A stretch of 64,000 nt of DNA from Sipunculus nudus (GCA_026874595.1 CM049319.1:6458101-6522100); one strand, 5' to 3'. Positions 35,635 to 48,419 are shown, counted from the first letter of the stretch. Notes: a model not told the origin generated them from the letters alone. Program-made: numbers and translations.

Positions 35635-35985
35635 GATGGTATGAATGAGGCCAGTTCAGTTTGGATACAATGGAAGGACTCAGGCTATTATAACTCAACT
35701 GAAATGGTAGGATCGAGCCCCGTTCAAATTACAGATATTGAGGAAGGATTGAAGTGGGCCAAACTGACATATAATGGCAGGGTTGAGGCTAATCCAACTT
35801 GGACGTAATAGTAGGTTTGAAGCCAGTTCACCTTAGACATAATGGAAGTATTGAGGCTAGCCCAATTCGGATGTATTGGTAGGATTTTAGCTAGTCGAAC
35901 TTCGATGGAATTAGGGCCATTGCGATCAGGATAAAATGCTAGGACTTAGGTGGGTGTATCCCGCATGTGAATATGAGTTTGGGGT
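35635..35985 (+). repeat. Degenerate minisatellite, about 34-36 bp unit, about 9-10 copies
   Basis: A consensus like AATGGTAGGATTGAGGCTAG followed by YCCAAYTTGGAYRT recurs from about 35640 to 35985. It is clearest at 35735-35900, where AATGGCAGGGTTGAGGCTAA and AATGGAAGTATTGAGGCTAG alternate with weaker copies. The coding-like frame over its left half is repeat-derived. Confidence 0.75.
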
Positions 35986-36247
35986 TAGCCAAACCCTAAT
36001 AATGATATTGAATGATTCAGGCTGAAGTCAGACTCGCATGTAATTTACACACGCTGTATAAGAAGAATCCAGACCGTGCCAAGCGAATAACACCTTCCAA
36101 GGATGCTCATAATAATTAAGAATTTGCAGGGGAAATTAACAGATGTCATGGAAATAGGGAACACACTTTTGGTCTAGAGTTTGACTATTTATGTATTTTA
36201 AATGTATATCATCCCATTAACATTTAACTATACACTGTAATAATTCC

Positions 36248-36251
36248 CTCT

Positions 36252-36293
<42 letters not shown>

Positions 36294-36409
36294 CTAACTC
36301 TTTTTATCTCTCTCAGTGTGCCTGACTGTCTCTCTCCCTTTTTCTTTCTCTCTCTCTGCCTCTCCTTCTCTCTATCGGTATGGCTCACTCCCCCCCCCCC
36401 CCCCCCCAG
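36248..36409. repeat. (CT)n microsatellite, CT-rich tract and poly-C run
   Basis: A CT run at about 36256-36290, then imperfect pyrimidine sequence to 36375, and about 18 C residues at about 36391-36408. Confidence 0.93.
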
Positions 36410-36419
36410 ACATCCTAAA

Positions 36420-37280
36420 CAGTCAGGTGCAGACCGGTACTCCATAATACTTGATCAGGAGACCAAGTAATTTTATTTTTGCCGTTAAAGATTGATTCTA
36501 GTGAAATAGCTTTTCCATTACTGAATACATTCACGTCTGTGGAATGCCGGCCGACGCCGGGAGATCTATGACAGGCTCCCAGACTGGTATAGTTAGCATG
36601 AAATGCATGGGCCGCGTTCTGTATCACCGAATCTATTAATACATATTTCTTATATATTTAACATTCATGATGGTTTTTGACAGGGAGAGGTGCCAAGTCA
36701 GAGGGGACCAGACCAGTGGTTGATATTGATGATTAAACATTGTGACGTTTAGATCCTTTTTGTATTAATAATAATAACTCCAAGCAATTTATACAGCGGG
36801 CTCTCTATTCGATGTATCACGCGTCTCGAATCAAATGATTTCTGCATTGGTCCATGATCCATAAAATGCTGACATAACGTCTGAATATCGGATAGATAGA
36901 CCAGTTCTTTACATTGGCCGAGGTTTCAGCCTCCTTTTTGTATTTTTTTATGTTCACCACTAAAGTGTTGAATGTTTTCAATATATATGTGATTTTTTTT
37001 TGGGTGGGACATAGCAAAAATTAAAAATTTATTGGCGGGTCAATTAAATGTAAAGACGGATCAGGGTGCATGACCTGCCAAATTCGTTCTTGTCTGTCTG
37101 TCTGTTTCTTTTTTTTTTTTTTCATTCTCCTGTTCAAGTTATACATAAAAAAGAAAACATCTGTAGATAATGATGAGTTCTTAGTGGGTATTAAAATTAT
37201 AGTCCTTCTTTAAAGCTTGTTTAAAGCAATACGTGTTAAATAATTTTATCAAGATTAAATGAGAAAAATGTTTATTTTTT
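36420..37280. other. No gene recognised
   Basis: This holds a short TCTG repeat and T run at about 37092-37122. Confidence 0.35.
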
Positions 37281-37284
37281 ATTT

Positions 37285-37994
37285 GGAAGTGGCTAAACAA
37301 CCGGCAGGGTGCCGGCAGTTTAGCCCACAGGCTAAACAGCCGGCAGGGGAAATTGACCTTGCCGGCAGTCTGACACACAGGCTTAACACTGGCAAATGAA
37401 TGTATTCTCTATTTCAGTGTGATACTCCATAATTTCTATTTTATTTTGATAATGAGCTGACAATTGTCTGCTCATAAGCATATATAAGCAGCTGATATGC
37501 CAGTCAACTTCAGTTCAAATCCTACAGTAACAGTCAATGTGTCCCAGCAAACACTTCACATTTTTTGTGTTTTTATTTCTTTTATTGTGATATGGAATAA
37601 ATATTTAGTATATATACAGTGGTCTTTGTTAACTATATTTGCAATTTGTCCCCCATACCCCGTAAATATCACAGTTTTATCACAAAATCTATTTAAAACT
37701 ACCCTGTAAATATCACAATGTGCACTTTTAATACCTACTCAACATACTTATAAGGAATTCCTACTTTTTACTAAAAGACCAGCAAAATATCTAATTTTAA
37801 GTCAGCTCTATATTGTCAGCTCATTATCAAAATAAAAATAGAAATAATATAGAGTATCACACTGAAATAGAAAATACATTGATTTGCCAGCATTAAGCCT
37901 GTGTGCTAGACTGCCGGCAAGGTCAATTTCCACTGCCGGTTGTTTAGCCTGTGGGCTAAACAGCCGTCACACTGCCGGCTGTTTAGCCACTTCC
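37285..37994. mobile_element. Foldback element with 181-bp inverted arms
   Basis: The left arm (37285-37465) and right arm (37814-37994) are reverse complements at roughly 85-90 percent by eye, separated by about 350 bases of AT-rich sequence. Each arm's outer part holds two copies of a GGCTAAACAGCCGGCAG-type motif plus its inverse, so each arm can itself form hairpins. The inner part of each arm is AT-rich (TTTTGATAATGAGCTGACAA). No target duplication or transposase was seen. It is probably a non-autonomous foldback/MITE-type element. Confidence 0.85.
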
Positions 37995-38288
37995 TTTTTA
38001 TTTCTCATCTACAGTTTTAATACTTCAGTTCAAATCTGCAGTGTGTTCCACATGCATTATTTGTAAATTTTGGGTCCTGTAACTTTTGTTTATTTCACTT
38101 GCACTTGCCATTTGTAACATATCTGTTATTTATATAGGGGATATATAAACCCTTTGGGTGTCAAACACTTTTTGTTTTAATTTGATTATATGAATTCACA
38201 CGCTGTTAAAAGTAATTTGCTCGTCAATTTATTTTTAATAAACAATAAATTGAACTGAATTGAATTCTCCATTCTATATTCTCAAAAG

Positions 38289-38413
38289 TGCCCCACCAAT
38301 TATTAATCGTTCAGCCAAGGAACAATCACCAATATGGGGCGGGATTGATTATGGTGATGGCGGATCAGAATTTACCGGATATGATGTTTGTGATGTGAAT
38401 GGCTGGCCAGTAG
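38289..38413 (+). CDS. Exon-like segment, plus strand
   Basis: A pyrimidine-containing tract and AG (CCATTCTATATTCTCAAAAG) precede about 41 codons of coding-like sequence that includes IWGGIDYGDGGSEFTGYDV. The frame ends at either CCA|GTAGGT or TAG|GTATAC (38409 or 38413). The first base completes a codon from a previous exon. It is Gly/Asp-rich with one Cys. The family is not recognised and no partner exon could be joined with confidence. It starts about 300 bases right of the foldback element. Confidence 0.4.
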
Positions 38414-38489
38414 GTATACCAATGTCTCTTTGTATACCGCATGGTTTAAATATATATGTGTGTGTCTGTGTGTTTCCATGGTGATTTCA

Positions 38490-40425
38490 TGTTTAAAGAT
38501 TACAAGGGTAACATCCTTCACACCACTCTGTGAATTTATCATTTATTTTTTTTAATTTAATCGTTTGTTTGTCTGTTTCTCCAGACCAAATACCTCTATC
38601 TTAAAGTTCCATATGAAATTTGAAGAAACGTGACGGATTCTTGGACCAAGAGGTAAGGGGAATGCAACAATTTTTTTTTTTGAATCCATTGCTCAGTAAT
38701 GGTCCATGAATGGGCCAACACAAGAAATCTTATACATGCATGACAATTAGCCATGCAGATGAACATAAGTAAAATGCCAGTGCTGGATGACTTTATCATG
38801 TAAAGTTCAATTTAATATAGACCACAGAGAGATAACAATCAGAACAGTCATTACAGATATTTACAATATGAAAAGAAAATGTCATGTAGTATTAGCAGTC
38901 ATGACCAATATAACAACCAATGCATCTAAAACCGTGGCTGTCAGAGCTTACTCTCCATAAAAATCATATTCCTGATTAAATTCAAAATTCTACAATCACC
39001 CCGCGTTCTTACGGGCAATGTGATTTATTCAATTAAGGCGTGATCGTCTGTCCTGTGATTAAGAGAAGGAATCCCGGATGTGCCGCGGCCCGGTCCCACC
39101 GGGGAAATAGGATAAACGACCGGCATAGGGGCTTCTTATTGACACATGACCAGTGTGAGCGGAAAGAAATGGGAACCAGCCTTTATTATAGATGCACGTT
39201 CAGTAACATATAAAGCGCATATGCTTTAAACCTTTTTTACAGTGAGAGGACTTGATGAGGGAGGCTTAAGTAGTGGTTGGTGAGGTTTTCATCTATATTC
39301 ATAGGTTTCCTCAAAATATTCAAGAGCTGAAATTTTGGCACAATATTAGTCCTAGGTCACAACCTTGCACCTGATATTAATTTTGACCTTGAACTTATAC
39401 CCAAAGTTATTAAGGCCATAACCGAACCCAATTATCGCACATTTGCGGGCCCAAGTTATGCTAGGGGTTGGGATCGAGGCTTCCAGTTGCAGTGAAGGCT
39501 TGGCGTTTGCGTACATCTAGTTTGAACATGACCCATAAGTCAAATTCAGTATAAACCGTACAATGTATGTCATCGGTACAGTAAAAGCAATTTCATAGTT
39601 CCGTCTGTGTCATCAGCGACCAGGATTGGAACGTTCAGCTCTCAGAGCGACTGTACTTATTTTTATTTCGAGAAGCAATAGTTCTGACGAGGAGTTCGTT
39701 TTATAAACATCAGTACACTTGACTGTGTCATGGTAAGAGTATTGTCTTTCATGTATGTCTTATCTTTTATTTTTTTTTTTTGTTATGAAAATTAAATTAA
39801 GGTAATATAAAACACAATGTAGCTTAGCAATGCGGGGAACCAATTCCTAACAGGTCTGTTGAGGTTATGAATATATTGCGACATAGTTTGCTCTTGGTTG
39901 CATGTCACTTATTAATTTACGACATACAAGAAAGCGTAAAATGTATTCCACCAGAAGATTATGTCCTACCGCTAGGCATAAAAAGAAATTAAGGTTCCAT
40001 TTGGTCGTTCACCTATTTATATATATTTATATATATTTACAAAACTAAGTTGGGTTGAACGTGTCGCCAGGGAGGTAAATGAAAACAGCAAATACTAATA
40101 TACGTAAGCTTAACTAAAAAGGGTTCATATAAAACAATGTTAAACGTAACATAAACCTCAGTGTCTGTCAGACTGCGAGAAACAATTTAACCGAAACCCG
40201 GGAACTGGGAGTTAGGTATTAATATTTCAAACCGAAGATCCATTACGTGTTACGAACCTCAAGACCTTCAAGTCTCATAAAATACAATTTCAATCTGGGC
40301 TGACATGAGCATGGTCACAGGGAGAAGTTTGTGGCTCGGGCGGGATAAACCCACGTCGTCCCGGTCACGCAGATAAACTGTCTACAGACGACTTGGTTTA
40401 CAGACCACGTCCCCCGGGAGGGCAC
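38490..40425. other. Intergenic or intronic sequence
   Basis: A GC-richer patch occurs at 39000-39180 without a clear frame. Near 39729 a CATG|GTAAGA donor-like site follows sequence that could be a 5' UTR, but this is not enough for a gene call. Confidence 0.3.
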
Positions 40426-40447
40426 CGTGATTGTCTAATACCGCCAG

Positions 40448-40611
40448 GCGGGGAGGGGCAGGACCGGCGGATAAAGCCGATAATGTTCTGGATCATCAAA
40501 GTCGGCCAGATGATGTATTGAATACTGTAAATAACATACCCCTAGAAAAGTGCCATTTCATACAGCGAGTGGATTATCCAGGTCTAGCGAACACATACAG
40601 CCGTTTTAAAG
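40448..40611 (+). CDS. Exon-like segment, plus strand
   Basis: An open segment after AG at 40446-40447 (CTAATACCGCCAG), with an alternative AG at 40460-40461, ends at a donor AAAG|GTATGA. It encodes about 54 codons. The left part is Gly/Ala/Arg-rich. The right part (RPDDVLNTVNNIPLEKCHF, then VDYPGLANTYSRFK) looks like a conserved globular sequence. An in-frame TGA just upstream (40428-40430) means it cannot extend left without splicing. The product is not recognised. Confidence 0.4.
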
Positions 40612-40619
40612 GTATGATT

Positions 40620-43600
40620 ATATTGCATGTTTGGTCCGTGTGTATGTGCAACAGAAATGGGCATCATCTAAATATATTCTTTTGATGATTAATTCATATG
40701 AGGTATTATCTGTTTCAATACTGTGGGGCTCTAATCAAGGGAAAATAAGTGGAAGGAATTCACATTTGCACATTACGTATATGGCATATGGACAAATCAT
40801 AGGCTAATAACATATTCTAAACATGTAATCTTTAAGAATAACTCTCAAATATCACTTTTATTGGCACCCTGCATGAATTCTACGTAAGTCCTCGCTTAGG
40901 CAGTGAGATGATAGTATCACGAAGTACTGATGGCACTTCATTATACCTTACAGATATTGAAATCTGCGATCTGGCTTCTTGTGAATTCAGTCAGCGTAGC
41001 TTATCCACGGGCATGATGCATGGAAGTCTTCAGATCTGCACGTGACAGCAAACTTGTCAGCGGTAGCCTCCATCATATCTTTAATCATTTCCATGTATAA
41101 AGCCTAGGCGATACGGGTATGGTTATTGCTCTCGATCCGGTTCAATTTTAGTGAATCATAGTAAATGTATACAGGTCAAAGGCAGTGAATGTGTCAAGGT
41201 TTTAAATCATGTGTTTACACTTTACCTTTTATAGGTTACCTTAAAATATTTAGAATTCAGCAAAAAATCTTTCAGTAATTATCTGTACTTATCCATAGGT
41301 GGAGGTATTTGTTTTTCCCGTTATTCTTATTATTATTATTATTATCTCCATCTGTCCGTATTAGAGATATTTTTCCCGTTATTATTTCCAGTTATCCAAT
41401 GTATTTTTTTCACATTCTTCTTCAGTTTCTGATAATTTTGTCACTCTTCTTATCCGATTTTATTGATGAACCATACAATAAACTAATTACTAAGGGACAG
41501 TCTCGGTGATCTCCGCCTACTTTCTAAAAGGTGTACTCAAAAGTGCTTTTTATTGACGAATCTCACCTGATATATTACGAGTACAGTAAAATGGATGGTA
41601 AAATGTGGTTACGACTATTTCTATGTCAATATTTTGGAATTCACTCGTGTAGAAACTGTTGAGGTTGGTGACTCAGCCCTTTACAGTAGGTCGCGTTTTT
41701 ACATTAGCCAATTAACAAAGCTAAAACTTTTACAGACATATGCCATTAGCAATAGTGGAACAGTGGCAAGTTTGGTGAAGATATCTTATACAGAATTTTA
41801 ATGATAGGCAAATTACGAAAACGTGACATCAACGTTTCCACTTCATCCATAAAAAACTTAAGAGGAACAATAAAATTTCCATTACGTCTTACAGAACTAT
41901 TGAAATTACTAAATTATTACATCATACAGACAATTGGGACAATGGGACTGAGGGTCAAGGTCACATTAAAGGTTAAACGGTCAAAATGTTGATGGCTATT
42001 CCTTATTAACTAATTAAGATATCAAGTTTATACGATATCTGTCAATCAACAAGGATAACCCACTTTATATATCATAAACATTTTTAATCAGCGGCCCCTA
42101 GAATACATAACTTCCGGTCATTTTCGGTTGGCAAGAATATTCTTCTAGGCTGGTACATACAGAACTTTATCAGTCTAGGAAAAGACGTCTTTTACCGAAA
42201 GGAGTTTGATTTTGATATCTTTATTATTTTTATAATATGTTAATTACAGTGAAAACTAAGAAGGAACATTCAAGTTTCAATAGTGACAGGTAAAACCATC
42301 GTAGATTCGGGTGGGGGGGGGGGGGGGTGTAAATTGTGACTGTATTATGATATTTACAAGAAGTCTCGTTTTATTTACATTGCTATAGCTTGTATTATGG
42401 TTGTCATCAGGCAGTTTAGATCTATTTGACGGTGATTCTAATGATCATTTATAGTACCGAGCAGCAGAAAAAATTAAAATACAACCATTGAATTATATCG
42501 AAGATTGAGACTCATTTCGTTAGATGGTATCCTCATGTAAAACGGTCCAAATTAAGTATTGAAAATATGCAGTGCCAAAATATATTGCAATTTATTTTTA
42601 TAACTTCTAAATAATCCAAACTTTCTCCACTGATCAATGATCTGTTTTCAGTTTAAGATTTACACCAGCATTCAAGAGAATATAGTATGCAAAAGACCAG
42701 ATGTTTTCTCAGTTGGAGACACCGTAAAATATCATGCAGACCACATATAACCTGGTCGAAAGGATTTATAGTAGTATAAAACATGTCTTAAGTCGGTTTT
42801 GAGGTGCGGCCTCTTTGGAAAGGACATTTATTCACCGTTGTTTGCTCCCCTAAGGCATATAGAACGATTCAAGATTTTCAAAAGAACAACAGACGAGGGC
42901 CATACACAGTGTAAATAAACCATCTCCATCACATTTGGTACATCAATTGTCGATTACTGTAACTAACTGTTCGGGTCAGTTACATACATAAAATGCCTTT
43001 TTTTCATAACTCTAATAATAAAATTTAAACCTATCTTGTCGCCAAAGGGGAGATTCCTCTCGGGCCTTTGACATGTAGTGGCACCATTTTACCACCCTTC
43101 CGCCAAAAGTTGTTTCTATTCAAAACGAACCTTTTCCAGTTTGGAATTGTGGAGATGACCGGGACTTTTTGTCTGTAAACTCTCAACTTAAAAAGTCAAA
43201 TTTGTTACATTTCAAGGAAATGCCTTCTGTTTACATTTGATATATGTAAAGCTCACATAATATTAATTTACAATAATTAATTGATAATCAACAAAGTCCT
43301 CACCACAAAAACAAACATGTTTATGTATTTTGCCTTGAAACAATTCTGATCCAATATATTTGAACGGACTAAATCATATCTACGCCGTTGGTGTATTTAG
43401 TATCCTCGTTTTACTGTGGGGCTTAGATGCCAATGCCCACTTACATGATGGAAAAGCTCATTGTAGCAAATCGTTATGCCAGCCCTGAGCGGGTCGGAGG
43501 AATAGTTGGCCTAGCATCAAGGGGCAGGGGGAATATCCCCGTAACTTGATAAGGGATGTGGGATAAAGTATTTTTTGTCCACTCACTTTTAGGGAAATAA

Positions 43601-45075
43601 AAGACATTTTTTTTTAAAGTCGACATTTTTCTGCCAATCAATTTATAGTTTATAAATATTTTCCTCAATAGTTTTTCAATTATGTACTTCATATTGAGAA
43701 AAATATAGGATATGGTTAGTGTCAAGTGTCTTATTATTTTGAGATAGCCCATATTGTTTAATGTTTAAATTTAATGGAAAATATTAATAATGCAGTGGTG
43801 AGATGTGTGCATAAAATTATTTTTGAATAAAGCTATTATGTATTTTATAATATGTGGGTGGAGTGTAGAAAACATAGATGTTCTGAGAGTGGGATTTGGT
43901 TTTTGTTTTTGGGTGATGAAAGGTATTTGTCCTTATTTCCGGGGAGGGGGTGCTTCCGTCGCTAGTCCTTTGGATTGCTCCTTCATACGTTCTTATAAAC
44001 TGCACTGAGTTTGGAGGACAAGCATGAAAACCATGACAAAGTCGGGTTTATGAGACCAAACAGCAACCCAAGATCCGTTCGGGTTGATGAAGGTAAATGT
44101 GTAAAGTGTTAGATGAGTAACAGATTTGTGGTCTTCTGGGTAACCTTACCGAACGGAGACATGTCACCGTAAACCACCCTTCTCTTGAAAATGGATATTC
44201 CACAGTTCACGCTCTTCCGCCCCCTGAAAGAACAGAGTCTGATAACTTGCGCCTACGTCAGTTTTGGCTATAAGAAGCGCGTTAAGTGACTATATACAAG
44301 CAAGACTGGTTAAATAAAGAAAATATAAATATATGCACTTTTAAAATTTGATTAAATGACTAGGTGTATAGTGGCTAGGACGACCACGCAAGTATACAAT
44401 CAAAGTTGACTATGCATTGTAGCGAAGGATGCTTCAAAATAAGGCTTTTATTAGTTGTGTACTCTAAAGCTATTGCCTCATTGTTTTCCTTGCACAAATC
44501 ATTGGATTATATTCACAATATACTAATTTATCATTACGTAACAGCTGTCTAGTTACTTAATATGCACAATGGGTTTAAGGTTAAGAGCCATAATTATATA
44601 TTTATACATATTCACTGTTTAAGTTATTCATATTTTGCTTTACTCATTATTAAAATATTTAATATTTTATGGAACTCAACTGGAGCGGTCATCTGTACGT
44701 CTTATTATTAAAAAACTGTACAAAAGAAAAATATATATGATAGACTCTAATAGTTTATAATACCTATTCAGTTAATCGAGTAATATGACGATTTGTCAGG
44801 TTATAATCAATTACCATAAAAAGCAAAAAATAAAAACTTATTTCTTCCTAATATTGAATTATTAGAACTACACATTAGTGTGTATAAACGAATTAATTCA
44901 CGGTCGATATAATCAAACACAAGAGTCACATGGTGGTCATCCTCTTCAGGGGATACGCTATCAAATGAAGTAAAGTGTCGGGACTCCCTCCCCACCTCTT
45001 CCAGTCCGTCTAGTCATTTATTCCACCGCCGGCAGACCCGATCAGACATACATTGTTGTAGAAACAAGGACTGCA
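40620..45075. other. AT-rich sequence, no supported gene
   Basis: This contains a poly-G run at about 42311-42327. A repeat-like patch (GAGCGGGTCGGAGGAATAG) occurs near 43486. Several short open frames lack starts or splice sites. Confidence 0.35.
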
Positions 45076-45080
45076 TTTCC

Positions 45081-45278
45081 CTAGCTTCCTTTCTGAATGT
45101 ATTGACCGGACCGGGCTGTCGGTAGATTCATTTTGCGCCGTAGAGTTCGGGAAATACTTCGTTGAAATTGATTTATATTATCATTACAGTTCCAATCCAG
45201 CCCTTCAGGGTAGTCTATTACATTTTTAACCCATTCCGGTTCCGTCTTTGTGTCAAAGTTGCCCAAGAGTCGTGGCGC
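45081..45278 (-). CDS. Possible terminal exon, minus strand
   Basis: A minus-strand frame ends in TAG at 45081-45083 and is open to an upstream TGA near 45280. It includes EPEWVKNVIDYPEGLDWN and a basic C-terminal part (SRTLRRKMNLPTARSG). A GAATAAATG polyadenylation-type signal lies about 55 bases downstream on the minus strand (near 45020). No strong acceptor with a pyrimidine tract was identified, so this is a weak call. The neighbouring minus-strand frame at 44807-44995 is acidic and in a different phase. Confidence 0.2.
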   Translation of the reverse strand, partial: APRLLGNFDTKTEPEWVKNVIDYPEGLDWNCNDNINQFQRSISRTLRRKMNLPTARSGQYIQKGS

Positions 45279-45299
45279 TCAGGCAAAAAAAAAATTTGC

Positions 45300-46135
45300 T
45301 ATATATAACTTTTTAGGTAAACGCTGAAACAACACGTTTTTAAAATACCACATTTAGTTAATTTACGTTCATGTCTTATTAAGTGATCTATTCATGGTTT
45401 TATTGGAAACTCTTCACGGACACAAACCAATACTACTTTAAAACGATGAGGCACCAAGAATATACATCTGTTAATCTCCGGATCTACTTCTGTCCGCCCA
45501 AATATTTATTGTTTTATTTCATGGTCCATGGAAGACCTTTCATCAAATCGCAGCGAAAATCATTTAGAATATTTTTTAGTTATATTGTGTAGACAATCAT
45601 TAAAAAAGTTAAAATAGAGTAAATTTGTCTGGATCGGCATCCAGATACAACCTTATAATGAATGGATCAGTCCGAAACGTTTAGTTTCTAAAATATAATT
45701 CCTCACCTGACTCTACGCAACCGACATTGGAACCTCAGTCATATTTTACCCTTTTTTAAATAATCTGTCAGAACAAGCTCAATGATATTTCCCCCTGGAA
45801 TATATGTTGCTTTGTTTCATGAAATGAACGTTCGCAGACGGTGACGAAGTCTCAGTGTTGTTCGGGATGAATATACCGCCCTCGATGATTTCCGCGCTGA
45901 AGTTAAAATGTGCGTGAAGTCGAAGGACTGACCTAGAGATGGTTATGGGAATAAACTCTTTTAAGAGACATATTTACATACCAGGTATACTGAATTCACA
46001 CGAAATGTAGTGTTTCCTCCTGAAAAAAAGATCATGGTTTCTGTCAATATTTCGTTCTGAAACCGTGTGCTTACTCCTGTACAAAGGTGGAAAGAAGCTA
46101 GGACCGGTGTTTCTTTTGTGCCTCTCCTATCCTGT
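45300..46135. other. AT-rich sequence, nothing recognised
   Basis: No exon or repeat was recognised. Confidence 0.35.
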
Positions 46136-46139
46136 TACT

Positions 46140-46300
46140 AGTTATGCAGTCTAGTTACCGTAAACAGACACACATGAACTGTGTTTACTCACAGAAGGAT
46201 GAAAACATATAAAACATATAAATCGAAGATAGAAAGGTTCAATTTGCCGGGATGCTGAGAAACGTTTGTATTCAGCCAGAAAAAAAAACTTTCAGGTATA
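46140..46300 (+). repeat. Dispersed repeat, copy 2 of 2 in this window
   Basis: Partner of 20795-20945 (see that entry for the shared blocks). Confidence 0.6.
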
Positions 46301-46873
46301 ATTCAAAATATCAATGTACCTTTAAAGCATTTTTGTTTGTCTTTTCATGTATCAACCCCAAGCAACTCCATTCTCCATTTTGAAATAAAAATGCTTGATA
46401 CCTGAGTCATTTATAATTGTAATAAAATGGCGCAAAGAATCAGAACCTACATGATTTGAGCTTACATGATAATAAATAATCACTTCCTACATCTCTTGAT
46501 ATTATTCAGTTATTAATATCGATATACACAGATAGTATAGCAAGCCAGGGTACATGCATATAATGAACATCAATATTGTAAGAAAAACTACGACCATGCA
46601 TCCGACTCGTATTGAACAAAAGACAGTTCTTGGCATAGTTTCTGTTGCCGCCTTGTACTTCGATTATTCATGTACATACTTACGCGGTGTGACCGGTTAA
46701 ATAAAAACCAGATGTGTATCGACTTGATTTGAAAACTAAAGGGTAGGTAAAAGAAAATAGAAAAAGCCATTGGCATTCGGATTTCAATTCAGGTCTCTGA
46801 CCGCTGTTTCTGAATGAAAAACTTAGTTGCTCTTATTCTTAAATGTCACAAAGCAGCATCCAGGTCCAAAAAG

Positions 46874-46874
<1 letters not shown>

Positions 46875-46923
<49 letters not shown>

Positions 46924-46930
46924 GGAGAGA
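46875..46930 (+). repeat. (GA)n microsatellite and poly-G run
   Basis: About 18 GA units followed by 13 G residues and GAGAGAC. Confidence 0.95.
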
Positions 46931-47930
46931 CTGAAAAGCGAATGAGTGCTAGGGTGGATATTTTTTATGTACGCAGGCCATATAACTGTGTCGTAAGTAC
47001 AACTGGTGACCCAGCCAAAGTGTGTTCATCATTTGAACTTTTGCTAGTGGTTTAAGAAAAGGCAGCTAAGGTTAATTGAATAGTAGTCCTAGAGTTAATC
47101 GTTAAACGGCGCTAGTGTTGTGAAACCTTCAGGGTACCAAACAAAGCACTGCGAACGGTAGATTGGACTTATCATCTTCCGGGGTACGCCTGCGCACTTT
47201 TTCTTCAGGAAATATAACACAATAGTGGCAATATCCTCAGCAGAATTATGTTGGGGTGCCTAAAAGAATTAAAAGACAATTCCATCAGCTCCCATCCGGG
47301 ACTGAATTTCGTGAGGAGAGGCACATGAATTACCGAGCATTATTGTAGATTTTTTATGTTGTACCGAGGGCTCCACGAGGCTCGAAGCCAGCGATGATGA
47401 TCATATAGGTTTCTTGTAGAGTCCTGGTCCCATAGTATCCATGCAGATAAACCTCAGTACTGGAAGCAACTTTCCGTTCAATGTATTACCCCATACCAGA
47501 TTATTGTCAAATAACTGAAGAACATTTTCAGACAAACCTTAGGACATTTCATAGCTTTTGGCTTAGACTGAAAACAAATTTCATTGACAACCTTATGTGC
47601 CTGCGTTTGGCACCCAACCCCCGATTCTGTGCAAAAAAGTTAACTACCAGGTTCCTGAGTTCTTTAATTCTAAACACGGATACGTCTCTGCCATTCTGTT
47701 CCTGGTATAATCTCTGTCAAAAATTTCTAAGGACCTTCCTTAGTTACCAACATCTGTGGATCCGCTTCTGCTTCAGTTACTCCTGACGCCTTGGCCATCT
47801 ACATCTTAGTATGTCCTCAGCCATAGACTTCTCTACATTTGCCTCGCTTCCTTCTTCTCAGGAATCGCCTAAGCCCCCAGTGCTACTTCTCATGAGCCTA
47901 CGCGACTCATATTGACGGATACACCTCCCC
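46931..47930. other. No supported gene
   Basis: A short ATG frame ending at a GTC|GTAAGT donor (about 46941-46991) directly follows the GA/G tract and is too short to call. The minus strand from about 47550 to 48400 has long, partly open, repeat-linked frames (see the minisatellite). Confidence 0.3.
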
Positions 47931-47934
47931 AACA

Positions 47935-48150
47935 ATTAATACTGATCCGGCTCAGCCTCCTACTTTCCGGATCCGACTCAGCCAACCAATTCTCTGGATC
48001 CGGCTCCACCAACCACTTATCGGATCCGGTTTTGTCAACCACATAACCGGATCCGCCATTTCAAACCATTCATCTGGATCCGCCTCCACTGCCCATTTCT
48101 CAGAATCCGCCTATGTCAGCTTCTATGGATCAGCATAAGCCACGAAGTTC
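47935..48150 (-). repeat. 27-bp minisatellite that reads as 9-residue repeats
   Basis: GGATCCG cores recur at 47969, 47996, 48022, 48049 and 48076, with GAATCCG at 48103 and GGATCAG at 48127, at 26-27 base spacing (24 for the last). On the minus strand, three successive units read W-x-x-x-(A/P)-D-P-x-x in frame (WAVEADPDE, WFEMADPVM, WLTKPDPIS) before a 26-base unit shifts the frame. Related GGATCC spacing continues weakly to about 48320. It is either a decayed repeat-protein gene or a minisatellite whose unit happens to be a multiple of three. Confidence 0.8.
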
Positions 48151-48419
48151 ACCTTGTGTCTAACAATTTTATTAGGATCTGCCTTGTTTCCTCTCGGTCA
48201 CCATCTTCACCATAACCAGTTATTCTGACTCTGACTATAACATCCACTTCTGCCAGTGCCCCACCTACATTTCTGGATCCACACCTGTCGCCCATTTTCC
48301 CGGATCGCAGCCAATTCGCATGACCATGCTGCCTTAACCACCATCCATGCACCATTAGATCTGCTTAAGGCGTTCTCTTGAAACCCCTCCGTTGACTGGA
48401 TCACTAATTAAATAAACTT

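Noticed and set aside
46941..46991. Short ATG frame ending at a GTAAGT donor after the GA repeat
   Set aside because: Only 17 codons and directly downstream of low-complexity sequence.
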